Below, piece by piece: positions 1 through 5,654 of a DNA stretch of 5,654 nt. The notes below the pieces were generated by a model, which made no database searches, was not told the DNA's origin, and saw only the letters and a program-made list of their open reading frames with translations. The stretch comes from Flavobacteriales bacterium UBA4011 (GTDB lineage: Bacteria > Bacteroidota > Bacteroidia > Flavobacteriales_D > Crocinitomicaceae), in contig DGBF01000069.1 in assembly GCA_002384725.1 (NCBI GenBank), positions 4,259 to 9,912 on the forward strand, given 5' to 3'. Numbering within the stretch: position 1 is the first letter of the stretch; every line of letters starts with the position of its first letter. Position numbers and translations under genes: made by a program.

Positions 1-666
1 GGAGACTTTTTTCCGGCGAATGTTGTTTTTTGCAATTCTGATATTCGACCGGCGTATAAATATCTTCTTCCTACAGAGAAGATTCCAAAAAAAGTGCAAA
101 AGCAAGAACCTTCCAGTTCAGCTATGATTTTTTATTGGGGAATAAAGAAAAAGTTTGATCAATTGGATCTGCATAACATCTTTTTCGCGGAAGATTACAA
201 AAAGGAATTTGATTGTATTTTCAAAGATAATTCGGTCGATTCTGATTCGACTATTTATATTCATGTTAGTTCAAAAATGAAACCCGATGACGCTCCTGAA
301 ACAGGTGAAAATTGGTTTGTGATGGTAAATGTTCCATCAAATTCAGGTCAAGATTGGGAAATTCTCCGAAAGAAAATTCGTGCAAACGTACTACTAAAGT
401 TGAGTCGTCTGCTAAAAACGGATATTGAACCACTAATAGAAGTCGAAGATTATTTGGATCCAATTCGCATTGAGGAACGCAGCTCGAGTTTTGCAGGTTC
501 ACTTTATGGCGCGAGCTCAAATGATAGAATGGCGGCGTTTTTTCGTCATCCGAATTTTTCTAATGTAAAGGGACTTCATTTTGTTGGCGGCAGTGTCCAC
601 CCTGGAGGAGGAATTCCACTTTGTTTACTTTCCGCGAAGATTGCCGTTTCTACTATAAAAGAGTAA
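1..666 (+). CDS. crtD: Carotenoid desaturase (CrtI/CrtD family), C-terminal part
   Basis: This is the last 221 residues of an FAD-dependent carotenoid desaturase. The reading frame is open from base 1, so the N-terminal Rossmann FAD domain and the start lie outside the window; the GTG at 94 is internal. Near the cut edge, residues NSDIRPAYKYLLP fit the segment that follows the second FAD-contacting strand in this family. The block SSSAMIFYWGIKKKF and then DLHNIFFAEDY is typical of the Flavobacterium CrtD type (1-hydroxycarotenoid 3,4-desaturase). The C-terminal FAD-binding signature FVGGSVHPGGGIPL is close to the end, followed by LSAKIA. GGSVHPGGGIPL favours CrtD over classical CrtI, which usually has a THPGAGIPG-like motif, but substrate cannot be settled from a fragment. 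The protein probably acts at the cytoplasmic membrane in pigment synthesis. The gene converges with lysA, 30 bases away, so the two are not co-transcribed. Family call is firm; crtD versus crtI is an inference. Confidence 0.85.
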   Translation, partial: GDFFPANVVFCNSDIRPAYKYLLPTEKIPKKVQKQEPSSSAMIFYWGIKKKFDQLDLHNIFFAEDYKKEFDCIFKDNSVDSDSTIYIHVSSKMKPDDAPETGENWFVMVNVPSNSGQDWEILRKKIRANVLLKLSRLLKTDIEPLIEVEDYLDPIRIEERSSSFAGSLYGASSNDRMAAFFRHPNFSNVKGLHFVGGSVHPGGGIPLCLLSAKIAVSTIKE

Positions 667-674
667 TGTTTTCG

Positions 675-693
675 TTCACCAAAAGTCGGTGAA
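675..693. terminator. Small hairpin between convergent genes, possible weak bidirectional terminator
   Basis: TTCACC (675-680) and GGTGAA (688-693) form a perfect 6-bp stem around the 7-base loop AAAAGTC. It fills most of the 30-base gap between the stop codon of the desaturase (664-666) and that of lysA (699-697), where a shared terminator would be expected. No T-tract follows the stem on either strand, and the stem is short, so it is not a canonical intrinsic terminator. Position is the main support. Confidence 0.35.
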
Positions 694-696
694 GAA

Positions 697-1917
697 TTAC
701 TCTTGCGTTACCAATGAAGGGATTTCAACTTCAGTTCTTGTCAAGTCATCCCAATCTTCTCTTCTGCGAATAAGATTTATTTCTTTGCCATCGATTAATA
801 CTTCCGCTGGACGTAAGCGTGAATTGTAATTGTTTGACATTGAAAAACCGTATGCCCCTGCATTTTTAATACTCAGTATATCTTCTTCTCTTACTTCAGG
901 AATAAGACGGTCGTAGCCTAGTGTGTCGCTTTCACAAATATATCCGACCACCGAGTATAATCTGGGCGTTCCTTCAGGGTTGGTAACATTCGTTATTTCG
1001 TGATAAGCGTTGTAAAACATCGGTCTGATCAAATGATTTTGACCGCTATTTACACCAACAAAAACAGTGGAAGTTGTTTGTTTGATAATATTTGTTTGCA
1101 CCAGAAATTGGCCTGCTTCGCTCACTAAATATTTGCCTGGCTCGAACCACAATTCTAGATCACGACCGTAATCTTTACAGAAAGCACGAAATGAAGCGGC
1201 GATTTCTCCACCTATTTGATCGATATCTGTTACCATATCTCCTTCTCTGTATCCCACTTTAAAGCCTGAGCCAAAATCAAGAAATTGTAAATTTTCGAAA
1301 GAACGAGCCGCTTCGTACAACAAATCAGCACCACGAAGGAAGACTTGCGCATCGATAATGTCACTTCCAGTGTGCATATGCAATCCGTTTACAATAATTC
1401 CGTAATGATCTATGATACGTTTGATATGACGCACCTGGTGAATAGAAATGCCAAATTTAGAGTCGATATGTCCGACAGAAATATTCGAATTTCCACCCGC
1501 CATGATATGTGGATTGATTCTTACACAACAAGGAACTGTGTCTCCATAAGTCAAACCAAATTTCTCCAAAATACTCAAGTTGTCGATGTTAATATGAACT
1601 CCAATTTCGACCGCAGCTTGAATTTCTGCAAAATCGACACCGTTTGGGGTATACATAATGGAACTAGGTTGGTATCCCGCGCGCAATCCTAAATGAACTT
1701 CTTCAATTGAAACCGCATCCAATTCTGCACCTTCATTTTTCAACAAACGAAGAATGTTTACATTACTCAGTGCTTTCATTGCGTAGTGTAACTTCACCGG
1801 TAAACCATCAAATGCAGTAGATAGCTTTTTATACTGGTCTCTTATTTTTTGAGCGTCGTAAACATACAGCGGTGTTCCAAATTTTTTTGCTGCTTTACTG
1901 AGAAGTTGATTGTTCAT
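697..1917 (-). CDS. lysA: Diaminopimelate decarboxylase
   Basis: This enzyme converts meso-diaminopimelate to L-lysine and CO2, the last step of lysine synthesis in the cytoplasm. It is a PLP fold-type III decarboxylase of 406 residues, a normal length. The PLP lysine is K48 in YAMKA. HMHTGSD (180-186) and the phosphate-binding loop DFGSGF (214-219) follow in the alanine-racemase-like barrel. EPGKYLV (259-265), CESDT (328-332, with the catalytic cysteine that acts across the dimer) and GAYGFSMSNNYNSR (354-367) complete the active site. The GSG loop and EPGK, instead of the GGG and EPGR common elsewhere, match what I recall of Bacteroidota LysA proteins. I chose the ATG at 1917: an in-frame TTG at 1935 lies inside the putative -7 promoter box and would add only six residues. 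The gene is monocistronic here, convergent with the carotenoid gene and divergent from the barrel protein gene. Confidence 0.95.
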   Translation of the reverse strand: MNNQLLSKAAKKFGTPLYVYDAQKIRDQYKKLSTAFDGLPVKLHYAMKALSNVNILRLLKNEGAELDAVSIEEVHLGLRAGYQPSSIMYTPNGVDFAEIQAAVEIGVHINIDNLSILEKFGLTYGDTVPCCVRINPHIMAGGNSNISVGHIDSKFGISIHQVRHIKRIIDHYGIIVNGLHMHTGSDIIDAQVFLRGADLLYEAARSFENLQFLDFGSGFKVGYREGDMVTDIDQIGGEIAASFRAFCKDYGRDLELWFEPGKYLVSEAGQFLVQTNIIKQTTSTVFVGVNSGQNHLIRPMFYNAYHEITNVTNPEGTPRLYSVVGYICESDTLGYDRLIPEVREEDILSIKNAGAYGFSMSNNYNSRLRPAEVLIDGKEINLIRRREDWDDLTRTEVEIPSLVTQE

Positions 1918-1932
1918 TCTTTGAATTTTTTG

Positions 1933-1940
1933 CAAAGGTA
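1933..1940 (-). promoter_or_regulatory. Putative lysA promoter, Bacteroidota -7 box
   Basis: Read on the minus strand this is TACCTTTG, an exact match to the Bacteroidota -7 consensus TAnnTTTG. It ends 15 bases before the lysA ATG at 1917, which leaves a short A-rich leader (CAAAAAATTCAAAGA) without a Shine-Dalgarno sequence, as is common in this phylum. I see no good -33 TTG/TTTG element at the usual spacing of about 19 bases; the nearest TTG is about 33 bases upstream of the box. Support rests on the -7 match and its position. Confidence 0.6.
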
Positions 1941-1961
1941 AGGGGTTTCTATAGTTTGACC

Positions 1962-2891
1962 ATGTTAAATTGTCAACAATACGTTAAAATTTTGACAAGA
2001 TTAAAAAAGGCAAACTACAACAAAAGTGATAAATTTGCGTTTTTCTTTAGGAAATTGGGACGAATAGGATTGATATGTATTTTTTTGGTTGCTTTACCTT
2101 TATTGGTGAATGCACAGCGCCCTACCAATAAATCTAGATCTGAAATTGGAATTTTAGCTGGCGGCACTTATTATATCGGGGATTTAAATCAATACGGACA
2201 TTTTAAAAATACGAAACCGGCTCTTGGATTGATTTACCGTTTTAATATCCACTCTAGATTAGCGTTTCGGATCAACGCAACATACGGAAGCATCAGCGCC
2301 GACGATAAGGATTCACGTTATTCTCAATTGAGAAATCGTAATTTAAATTTTGAGAGTGACATAATAGAATTGGGTTCTGGATTTGAATTTAATTATTGGC
2401 CTTTTCAAATTGGTCACCCGAGATACAAGGCAACCGCTTATTTCTTAACTGAATTGGGTTTGGTGTATTTCAATCCAAAAACGACGTATGGAGGAAGTGA
2501 AATAGAATTGCGTGATGTAGGTACAGAAGGTCAAGGAACGGATTTGGGAACAAGTCGTCGATATTCCAAAATAGCTCTTTCCGTTCCAGTAGGACTTGGC
2601 TTTCGATTTACACTTGGGAAAAAGATGTCCTTAGGAATAGAATATGGCATTCGTAAAACGTTTACCGATTATCTTGATGACGTTGGCAAAGGGCAATATT
2701 TGGATCCAGCACAACTGACGTTAGCGCGTGGTTCAACCGCGGCCGATTTGAATAACCAGACATTAAATAATATGCAGGTTGGTCAACGCGGAAATGCAAA
2801 CACCAAAGATTGGTATGCATTCGCAGGTATAGGACTCACCATTCGATTGGGAAATCCTAAGAAATGTTTCTTCGAAGGAGCAGCTTATTAA
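1962..2891 (+). CDS. DUF6089-family outer-membrane beta-barrel protein, PorG-like
   Basis: This is a predicted outer-membrane barrel protein of the Bacteroidota-specific DUF6089 family, which includes the type IX secretion component PorG. Numbered from the ATG at 1962 (309 residues), a hydrophobic signal segment LICIFLVALPLLVNA (37-51) ends in a VNA signal-peptidase I site before Q52. The family's first strand follows, EIGILAGGTYYIGDLNQ (61-77), then PALGLIYRF (86-94) and alternating strands such as SVPVGLGFRFTLG (207-219), SLGIEYGIRKTFTDYLDDV (223-241) and DWYAFAGIGLTIRLG (283-297). A cysteine follows at 302. The start is uncertain: the ATG at 1962 gives an odd basic 36-residue extension before the signal segment, and a good -7 box at 2030-2037 lies inside that extension. 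A TTG at 2055 (residue 32) would give a normal 20-residue signal peptide, MGRIG onward. Family call is good; a role in type IX secretion is inferred from the family and its usual locus. Confidence 0.85.
   Translation: MLNCQQYVKILTRLKKANYNKSDKFAFFFRKLGRIGLICIFLVALPLLVNAQRPTNKSRSEIGILAGGTYYIGDLNQYGHFKNTKPALGLIYRFNIHSRLAFRINATYGSISADDKDSRYSQLRNRNLNFESDIIELGSGFEFNYWPFQIGHPRYKATAYFLTELGLVYFNPKTTYGGSEIELRDVGTEGQGTDLGTSRRYSKIALSVPVGLGFRFTLGKKMSLGIEYGIRKTFTDYLDDVGKGQYLDPAQLTLARGSTAADLNNQTLNNMQVGQRGNANTKDWYAFAGIGLTIRLGNPKKCFFEGAAY
2030..2037 (+). promoter_or_regulatory. Putative promoter of the DUF6089 gene, -7 box inside the open frame
   Basis: TAAATTTG matches the Bacteroidota -7 consensus TAnnTTTG exactly and lies 17 bases before the in-frame TTG at 2055. 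An AGGA at 2049-2052 lies between them, but too close to the TTG to be an ordinary ribosome binding site. No clear -33 element is seen about 19 bases upstream (the region reads ttaaaaaagg). If this is the promoter, translation cannot begin at the ATG at 1962. Confidence 0.5.
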
Positions 2892-4075
2892 TGACCGTGT
2901 CCTTCGTGACCTGTTCCAGCCGCAATATTTAAAATTTCTAAATCGAAAACTAGATCACTGTAAGGAGGAATTGCTCCAGGACGACCTTGAGCACCGTACG
3001 CTTGGTCATAAGGAATAAAGATTTTTGCTTTTCCACCTTTGGCAAGCATAGATAAACCTTCTTCAAATCCTGGAACCATTCGTTGTTCCAAATAGTTAAA
3101 CGTCATTGGTTCGTTTCTATCATACGAGCTATCAAATTGCTCACCACCTCTTCTAAAAGTTCCTCTGTAGTGCACTGTCATAGCATCACCTTTGATTGCT
3201 TTTTCACCTGCACCTACTTTTTCAACAATATAAACCAATCCAGATGCCGATTTTTGAGCATTCGGATATTCTTTTTTGATCTCGCTGTACATGTATGTGT
3301 AGTACTCTTCAGGCGTCATTTTGCTAACCTTTTCTCCGTATGCCGTCGCTTCTGCGGCTACTCTTGCTTTTTCTTTTTCAGCTTCTTCAGCCGCTTTTGT
3401 TGCTTTTGTAAGTTCTTCAGCAAAAACCTTTGTAGCATTAAATTTAAGTGCTTCTTCTCCTACACGTAAAATTAAAACTTCGTTCATCTTGTCATTTTGC
3501 GCAATTGCATCGACTACGTTTTGACCTTTTATGATATGGCCAAAAACAGTGTGACGTCCATCCAAATGCGATGTTGCTTTGTGTGTAATGAAGAATTGAC
3601 TTCCGTTTGTTGCAGGTCCAGAATTGGCCATAGATAAAATTCCAGGTCCAGAATGTTTTAAAGATGTATCAAACTCGTCTGGGAATTTATAGCCTGGATC
3701 ACCCGTACCATCTCCGTTTGGATCACCACCTTGAATCATGAAATTGGCGATAACTCTATGAAACTTCAAGCCATTATAGAAAGGCGTTGAAATTTTAATC
3801 GTATCGAAAGCGGTAAAATTTCCTTCAGCTAAACCAACGAAATTAGCTACTGTTAAAGGAGTTTTCACATGCTCTAATTTCAACAACATGGTTCCTTTAT
3901 CTGTATTAAATTTAGCATACATTCCAGGCTCAAGTTTGATTCCCAATTCCATTTCAGTCAAAGAGATTAACTCTGTTTGAATTTCTTCCATAGTTTGTCC
4001 TGAGGGAAGATCTTTATTTGTTCCACAAGAACTTACAATAAGGGATAAAACGAATAATTTAATTAAATGGCGCAT
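2888..4075 (-). CDS. Lipoprotein with cyclophilin and FKBP domains (dual-family peptidyl-prolyl isomerase)
   Basis: This 395-residue envelope foldase carries two unrelated peptidyl-prolyl cis-trans isomerase domains. A lipoprotein signal peptide ends in the lipobox VSSC (Cys17). The cyclophilin domain spans about 52-212: FHRVIANFMIQGGD (105-118) holds the catalytic Arg107, Phe112 and Gln115, followed by GSQFFIT (158-164) and HLDGRHTVFG (170-179). A histidine stands where human cyclophilin A has Trp121, which is not expected to abolish activity. An Ala/Lys/Glu-rich, probably helical linker (about 213-265) leads to an FKBP domain (about 276-385): VHYRGTF (301-307), FDSS (314-317), VPGFEEG (334-340, Phe in place of FKBP12 Trp59), AYGAQGRPGAIPP (359-371) and LVFDLEIL (375-382). 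The tail GHEGHGH is histidine-rich. It probably sits on a membrane facing the periplasm. It lies 21 bases after nadK in the same operon and overlaps the convergent barrel gene by four bases. Confidence 0.93.
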   Translation of the reverse strand: MRHLIKLFVLSLIVSSCGTNKDLPSGQTMEEIQTELISLTEMELGIKLEPGMYAKFNTDKGTMLLKLEHVKTPLTVANFVGLAEGNFTAFDTIKISTPFYNGLKFHRVIANFMIQGGDPNGDGTGDPGYKFPDEFDTSLKHSGPGILSMANSGPATNGSQFFITHKATSHLDGRHTVFGHIIKGQNVVDAIAQNDKMNEVLILRVGEEALKFNATKVFAEELTKATKAAEEAEKEKARVAAEATAYGEKVSKMTPEEYYTYMYSEIKKEYPNAQKSASGLVYIVEKVGAGEKAIKGDAMTVHYRGTFRRGGEQFDSSYDRNEPMTFNYLEQRMVPGFEEGLSMLAKGGKAKIFIPYDQAYGAQGRPGAIPPYSDLVFDLEILNIAAGTGHEGHGH

Positions 4076-4096
4076 TGTATTTGTATTGATTTATGA

Positions 4097-4978
4097 TTAA
4101 TTTCTTTTATCTATTCCCCACATCATCTTATTTCGGATGGTATCTAGGAAGTTATTGTCTTCAAATTTAATGACATTTAGCATAAAATCTGCTTTGGAAA
4201 CCGTAACAACTTCACCTTGCTTAATACTCTGCGAGATTCCGTCTAAGGAAACCAAATACCTTCGTTCACGTCCTTGAACCGTTAAAGTAATAGGCAAATG
4301 ATCAGGAACAACCATTGGTCGAACGTTCAAATTATGCGGAGCAATAGGCGTGAGCATATGAATTTGGCAGCCCGGTGTAACGATCGGTCCACCACAACTT
4401 AAATTATAAGCGGTAGATCCCGTTGGTGTTGCAACGATAAGTCCATCCGCCCAATAAGAATTCAGGTATTTTCCTGCCAAACTAGCATCGACAGTTATCA
4501 TTGAAGCTGCGTCTTTTTTATGGAGAGTTACTTCATTTAGAGCAACATTATCGTCTCCAAACGGATTGTTTTCCATGTCCAATTTCATCAAAGAACGAGA
4601 TTGAAAAACAAATTCCTTCCGTTTTACAGCTTCTAAAGTTTCTTCCATTTTTTCCGTTGAAACGTTGGCCAAAAAACCAAGTCTCCCTGTGTTTATTCCG
4701 ATTATTGGCACCCCAGAATTCCGAATAAATTTTACAGTTTGGATGAAAGTCCCATCGCCGCCCATACTTATTGCGAGGTCGATTCCAGTAGAAAAATCCT
4801 TATAGTTCTTGAACGATAAAATGGAAGGATTGATACCTACTTTAGTCACCAATTGAGTTTTTAAACTATCCTCAAGAATAGCATTCCACCCCAATTTCTC
4901 GAAAATAGAAAACAGTTGGTTGAAAACCGGAATGTTTTGTTTGGTTACCTTTCTGGCGTATATGGCAATATTCTTCAT
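4097..4978 (-). CDS. nadK: NAD kinase
   Basis: NadK phosphorylates NAD to NADP in the cytoplasm, using ATP or polyphosphate, and so supplies NADPH for biosynthesis. The 293-residue length is normal. The nucleotide motif GGDGT (73-77) contains the catalytic Asp75. It is followed by GINTGRLGFLA (94-104), the NE motif (148-149) that contacts NAD, and the conserved DGLIVATPTGSTAYNLSCGGPI (178-199), then LTPIAPHNLNVRP (209-221). All key residues are present. The ATG at 4978-4976 overlaps the stop codon of the upstream CBS gene by one base (TAATG), so translation is probably coupled. No promoter box is seen immediately upstream, and transcription most likely comes from before the CBS gene. The isomerase lipoprotein follows after 21 bases. 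Confidence 0.97.
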   Translation of the reverse strand: MKNIAIYARKVTKQNIPVFNQLFSIFEKLGWNAILEDSLKTQLVTKVGINPSILSFKNYKDFSTGIDLAISMGGDGTFIQTVKFIRNSGVPIIGINTGRLGFLANVSTEKMEETLEAVKRKEFVFQSRSLMKLDMENNPFGDDNVALNEVTLHKKDAASMITVDASLAGKYLNSYWADGLIVATPTGSTAYNLSCGGPIVTPGCQIHMLTPIAPHNLNVRPMVVPDHLPITLTVQGRERRYLVSLDGISQSIKQGEVVTVSKADFMLNVIKFEDNNFLDTIRNKMMWGIDKRN

Positions 4979-5640
4979 TACATTTTTAGGTAATTCATCA
5001 AAGCGTCGTATCGCAATTGCAGATCGTCATCGAATTTACTTTTTTGAAAACTAGCCTTTACTAAAATATCATAACGCTCAAAGGTACGAATGATTCTCTC
5101 GAGATCTATTTCATTAATCTTTAAAGTTACCTCTATTTTTGTAGAATCTTTTGATGACATGATGAAAGAGCTCAAGATTTTGGCGTTATTGCTTTCAACA
5201 ATTTGCCCGATTTGCGCCATCGAATAATCCACTTCGTTCATTTCTATGACCAAAATCCCACCCGTATCTTTAATACTTCCAGTATTCGCAATTAATATCA
5301 TTAAATGGTGAATATCTGTGCATCCTAAATACGTTTCGTCTTCATCCAATACTGGCAAAACTGAAACTTTAAAATCAGAAATTCGCGCTAAAACTTCGTA
5401 GATATGGGCATCTTTCTTAACATATGGACGTGGGAGATGTTGAAATAATTTATCCAAAGACAAATCGAGGTCTTCCATGTCCATTAACGCACTTTCAGAA
5501 ATAACGCCAACATAGTTTCCATTCTTCAATACTGGAAGGTGAGAAACCTTAAATTCATCCATCCAATTCAGTGCTTTTTCTCCTGAATCTGTATGGATTA
5601 GAGGTGGGATTTCTTCCGTAATTAAATTAATTGCTTTCAT
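4978..5640 (-). CDS. CBS-domain pair protein with C-terminal ACT-like domain
   Basis: This is a 220-residue soluble protein with two CBS repeats and an ACT-like tail, an AcuB-like layout. CBS1 covers about 1-57, with SHLPVLKNGNYVGVIS (33-48). CBS2 covers about 71-120, with SVLPVLDEDETYLGCTD (93-109). Both show the LPVL strand and the following glycine that form the adenosine-nucleotide pocket. Residues about 128-198, from GGILVIEM to ILVKASF, have the beta-alpha-beta-beta-alpha-beta pattern of an ACT/ferredoxin-like domain. No catalytic domain is attached, so it is probably a ligand sensor or regulator. Ligand and partner are unknown; CBS pairs usually bind AMP, ADP, ATP or similar. I chose the ATG at 5640 over an in-frame TTG at 5652, which would add only four residues and overlaps a possible -7 box. 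It is the first gene of the operon and its stop codon overlaps the nadK start. Confidence 0.88.
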   Translation of the reverse strand: MKAINLITEEIPPLIHTDSGEKALNWMDEFKVSHLPVLKNGNYVGVISESALMDMEDLDLSLDKLFQHLPRPYVKKDAHIYEVLARISDFKVSVLPVLDEDETYLGCTDIHHLMILIANTGSIKDTGGILVIEMNEVDYSMAQIGQIVESNNAKILSSFIMSSKDSTKIEVTLKINEIDLERIIRTFERYDILVKASFQKSKFDDDLQLRYDALMNYLKM

Positions 5641-5649
5641 AAACGTGGC

Positions 5650-5654
5650 CAAAG
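5650..5654 (-). promoter_or_regulatory. Possible truncated -7 box of the CBS-nadK-isomerase operon
   Basis: On the minus strand the window edge reads CTTTG, nine bases before the ATG at 5640. This would be the right-hand part of a TAnnTTTG box like the TACCTTTG upstream of lysA. The TA half lies outside the window, so this cannot be confirmed. The leader would be unusually short. Confidence 0.22.

Noticed and set aside
266..520. Minus-strand open frame of 84 codons inside the carotenoid desaturase.
   Set aside because: The plus strand here carries conserved CrtD-type sequence; the minus frame shows no family features.
1123..1284. LysA residues EPGK and the FGSGF loop differ from the common EPGR and GGG forms.
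   Set aside because: Bacteroidota LysA proteins as I know them share these variants, so they point to the clade rather than to lost or changed activity.
1345..1692. Plus-strand open frame of 115 codons inside lysA.
   Set aside because: It is antisense to conserved LysA motifs, has no recognisable domain and has no promoter or ribosome binding signal.
3083..3524. Two overlapping plus-strand open frames opposite the isomerase gene (3083-3469 and 3321-3524), rich in Phe/Cys or Ala/Ser.
   Set aside because: They are antisense reflections of the Ala/Lys/Glu-rich linker and neighbouring domains of the isomerase, whose motifs clearly place the true gene on the minus strand.
3613..3654. Direct repeat CAGGTCCAGAAT at 3613-3624 and 3643-3654.
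   Set aside because: The copies are exactly 30 bases apart, in frame, and encode the two SGP motifs of the cyclophilin domain (HSGPG and NSGPA). It is repeated protein sequence with the same codons, not a mobile or regulatory repeat.
4501..4728. Plus-strand open frame of 75 codons inside nadK.
   Set aside because: It is antisense to the conserved NadK core and has no recognisable protein features.

Overview
The window looks like ordinary chromosomal core sequence from a member of the Bacteroidota, most likely Flavobacteriia or a near relative. The reasons are AT-rich DNA, -7 boxes of the TAnnTTTG type, start codons without Shine-Dalgarno sequences, a DUF6089/PorG-like barrel protein, a Bacteroidota-type LysA, a CrtD-like carotenoid desaturase and a lipoprotein that joins a cyclophilin to an FKBP. 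I see no mobile element, CRISPR array, rRNA or tRNA. No stretch over 300 bases lacks a gene.

Layout: (1) 1-666, plus strand, is the C-terminal part of a carotenoid desaturase whose start lies outside the window. (2) 697-1917, minus strand, is lysA (diaminopimelate decarboxylase), convergent with the desaturase across a 30-base gap that holds a small hairpin. (3) 1962-2891, plus strand, is an outer-membrane beta-barrel protein of the DUF6089 (PorG-like) type, divergent from lysA. Its true start may be near 2055. (4) 2888-5640, minus strand, is a tight three-gene operon read right to left: a CBS-CBS-ACT-like protein, then nadK (NAD kinase), then a two-domain peptidyl-prolyl isomerase lipoprotein. 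The first two genes overlap as TAATG; the last two are 21 bases apart. The operon ends by sharing a palindromic TTAA with the stop codon of the barrel gene.

How they fit together: in many Bacteroidota the order CBS protein - nadK - DUF6089/PorG - uppS - bamA - ompH is conserved in one direction. Here CBS and nadK keep their places, but an envelope foldase follows nadK and the barrel gene is turned round to face it. The foldase and the barrel protein both belong to the cell envelope, while NadK makes NADP for biosynthesis and LysA makes lysine from the peptidoglycan precursor meso-diaminopimelate. I found no clearly new biological system. The points most worth a second look are the dual-family immunophilin in a nadK operon, the altered synteny, the coupled CBS-ACT/NadK pair, and the start of the barrel gene.
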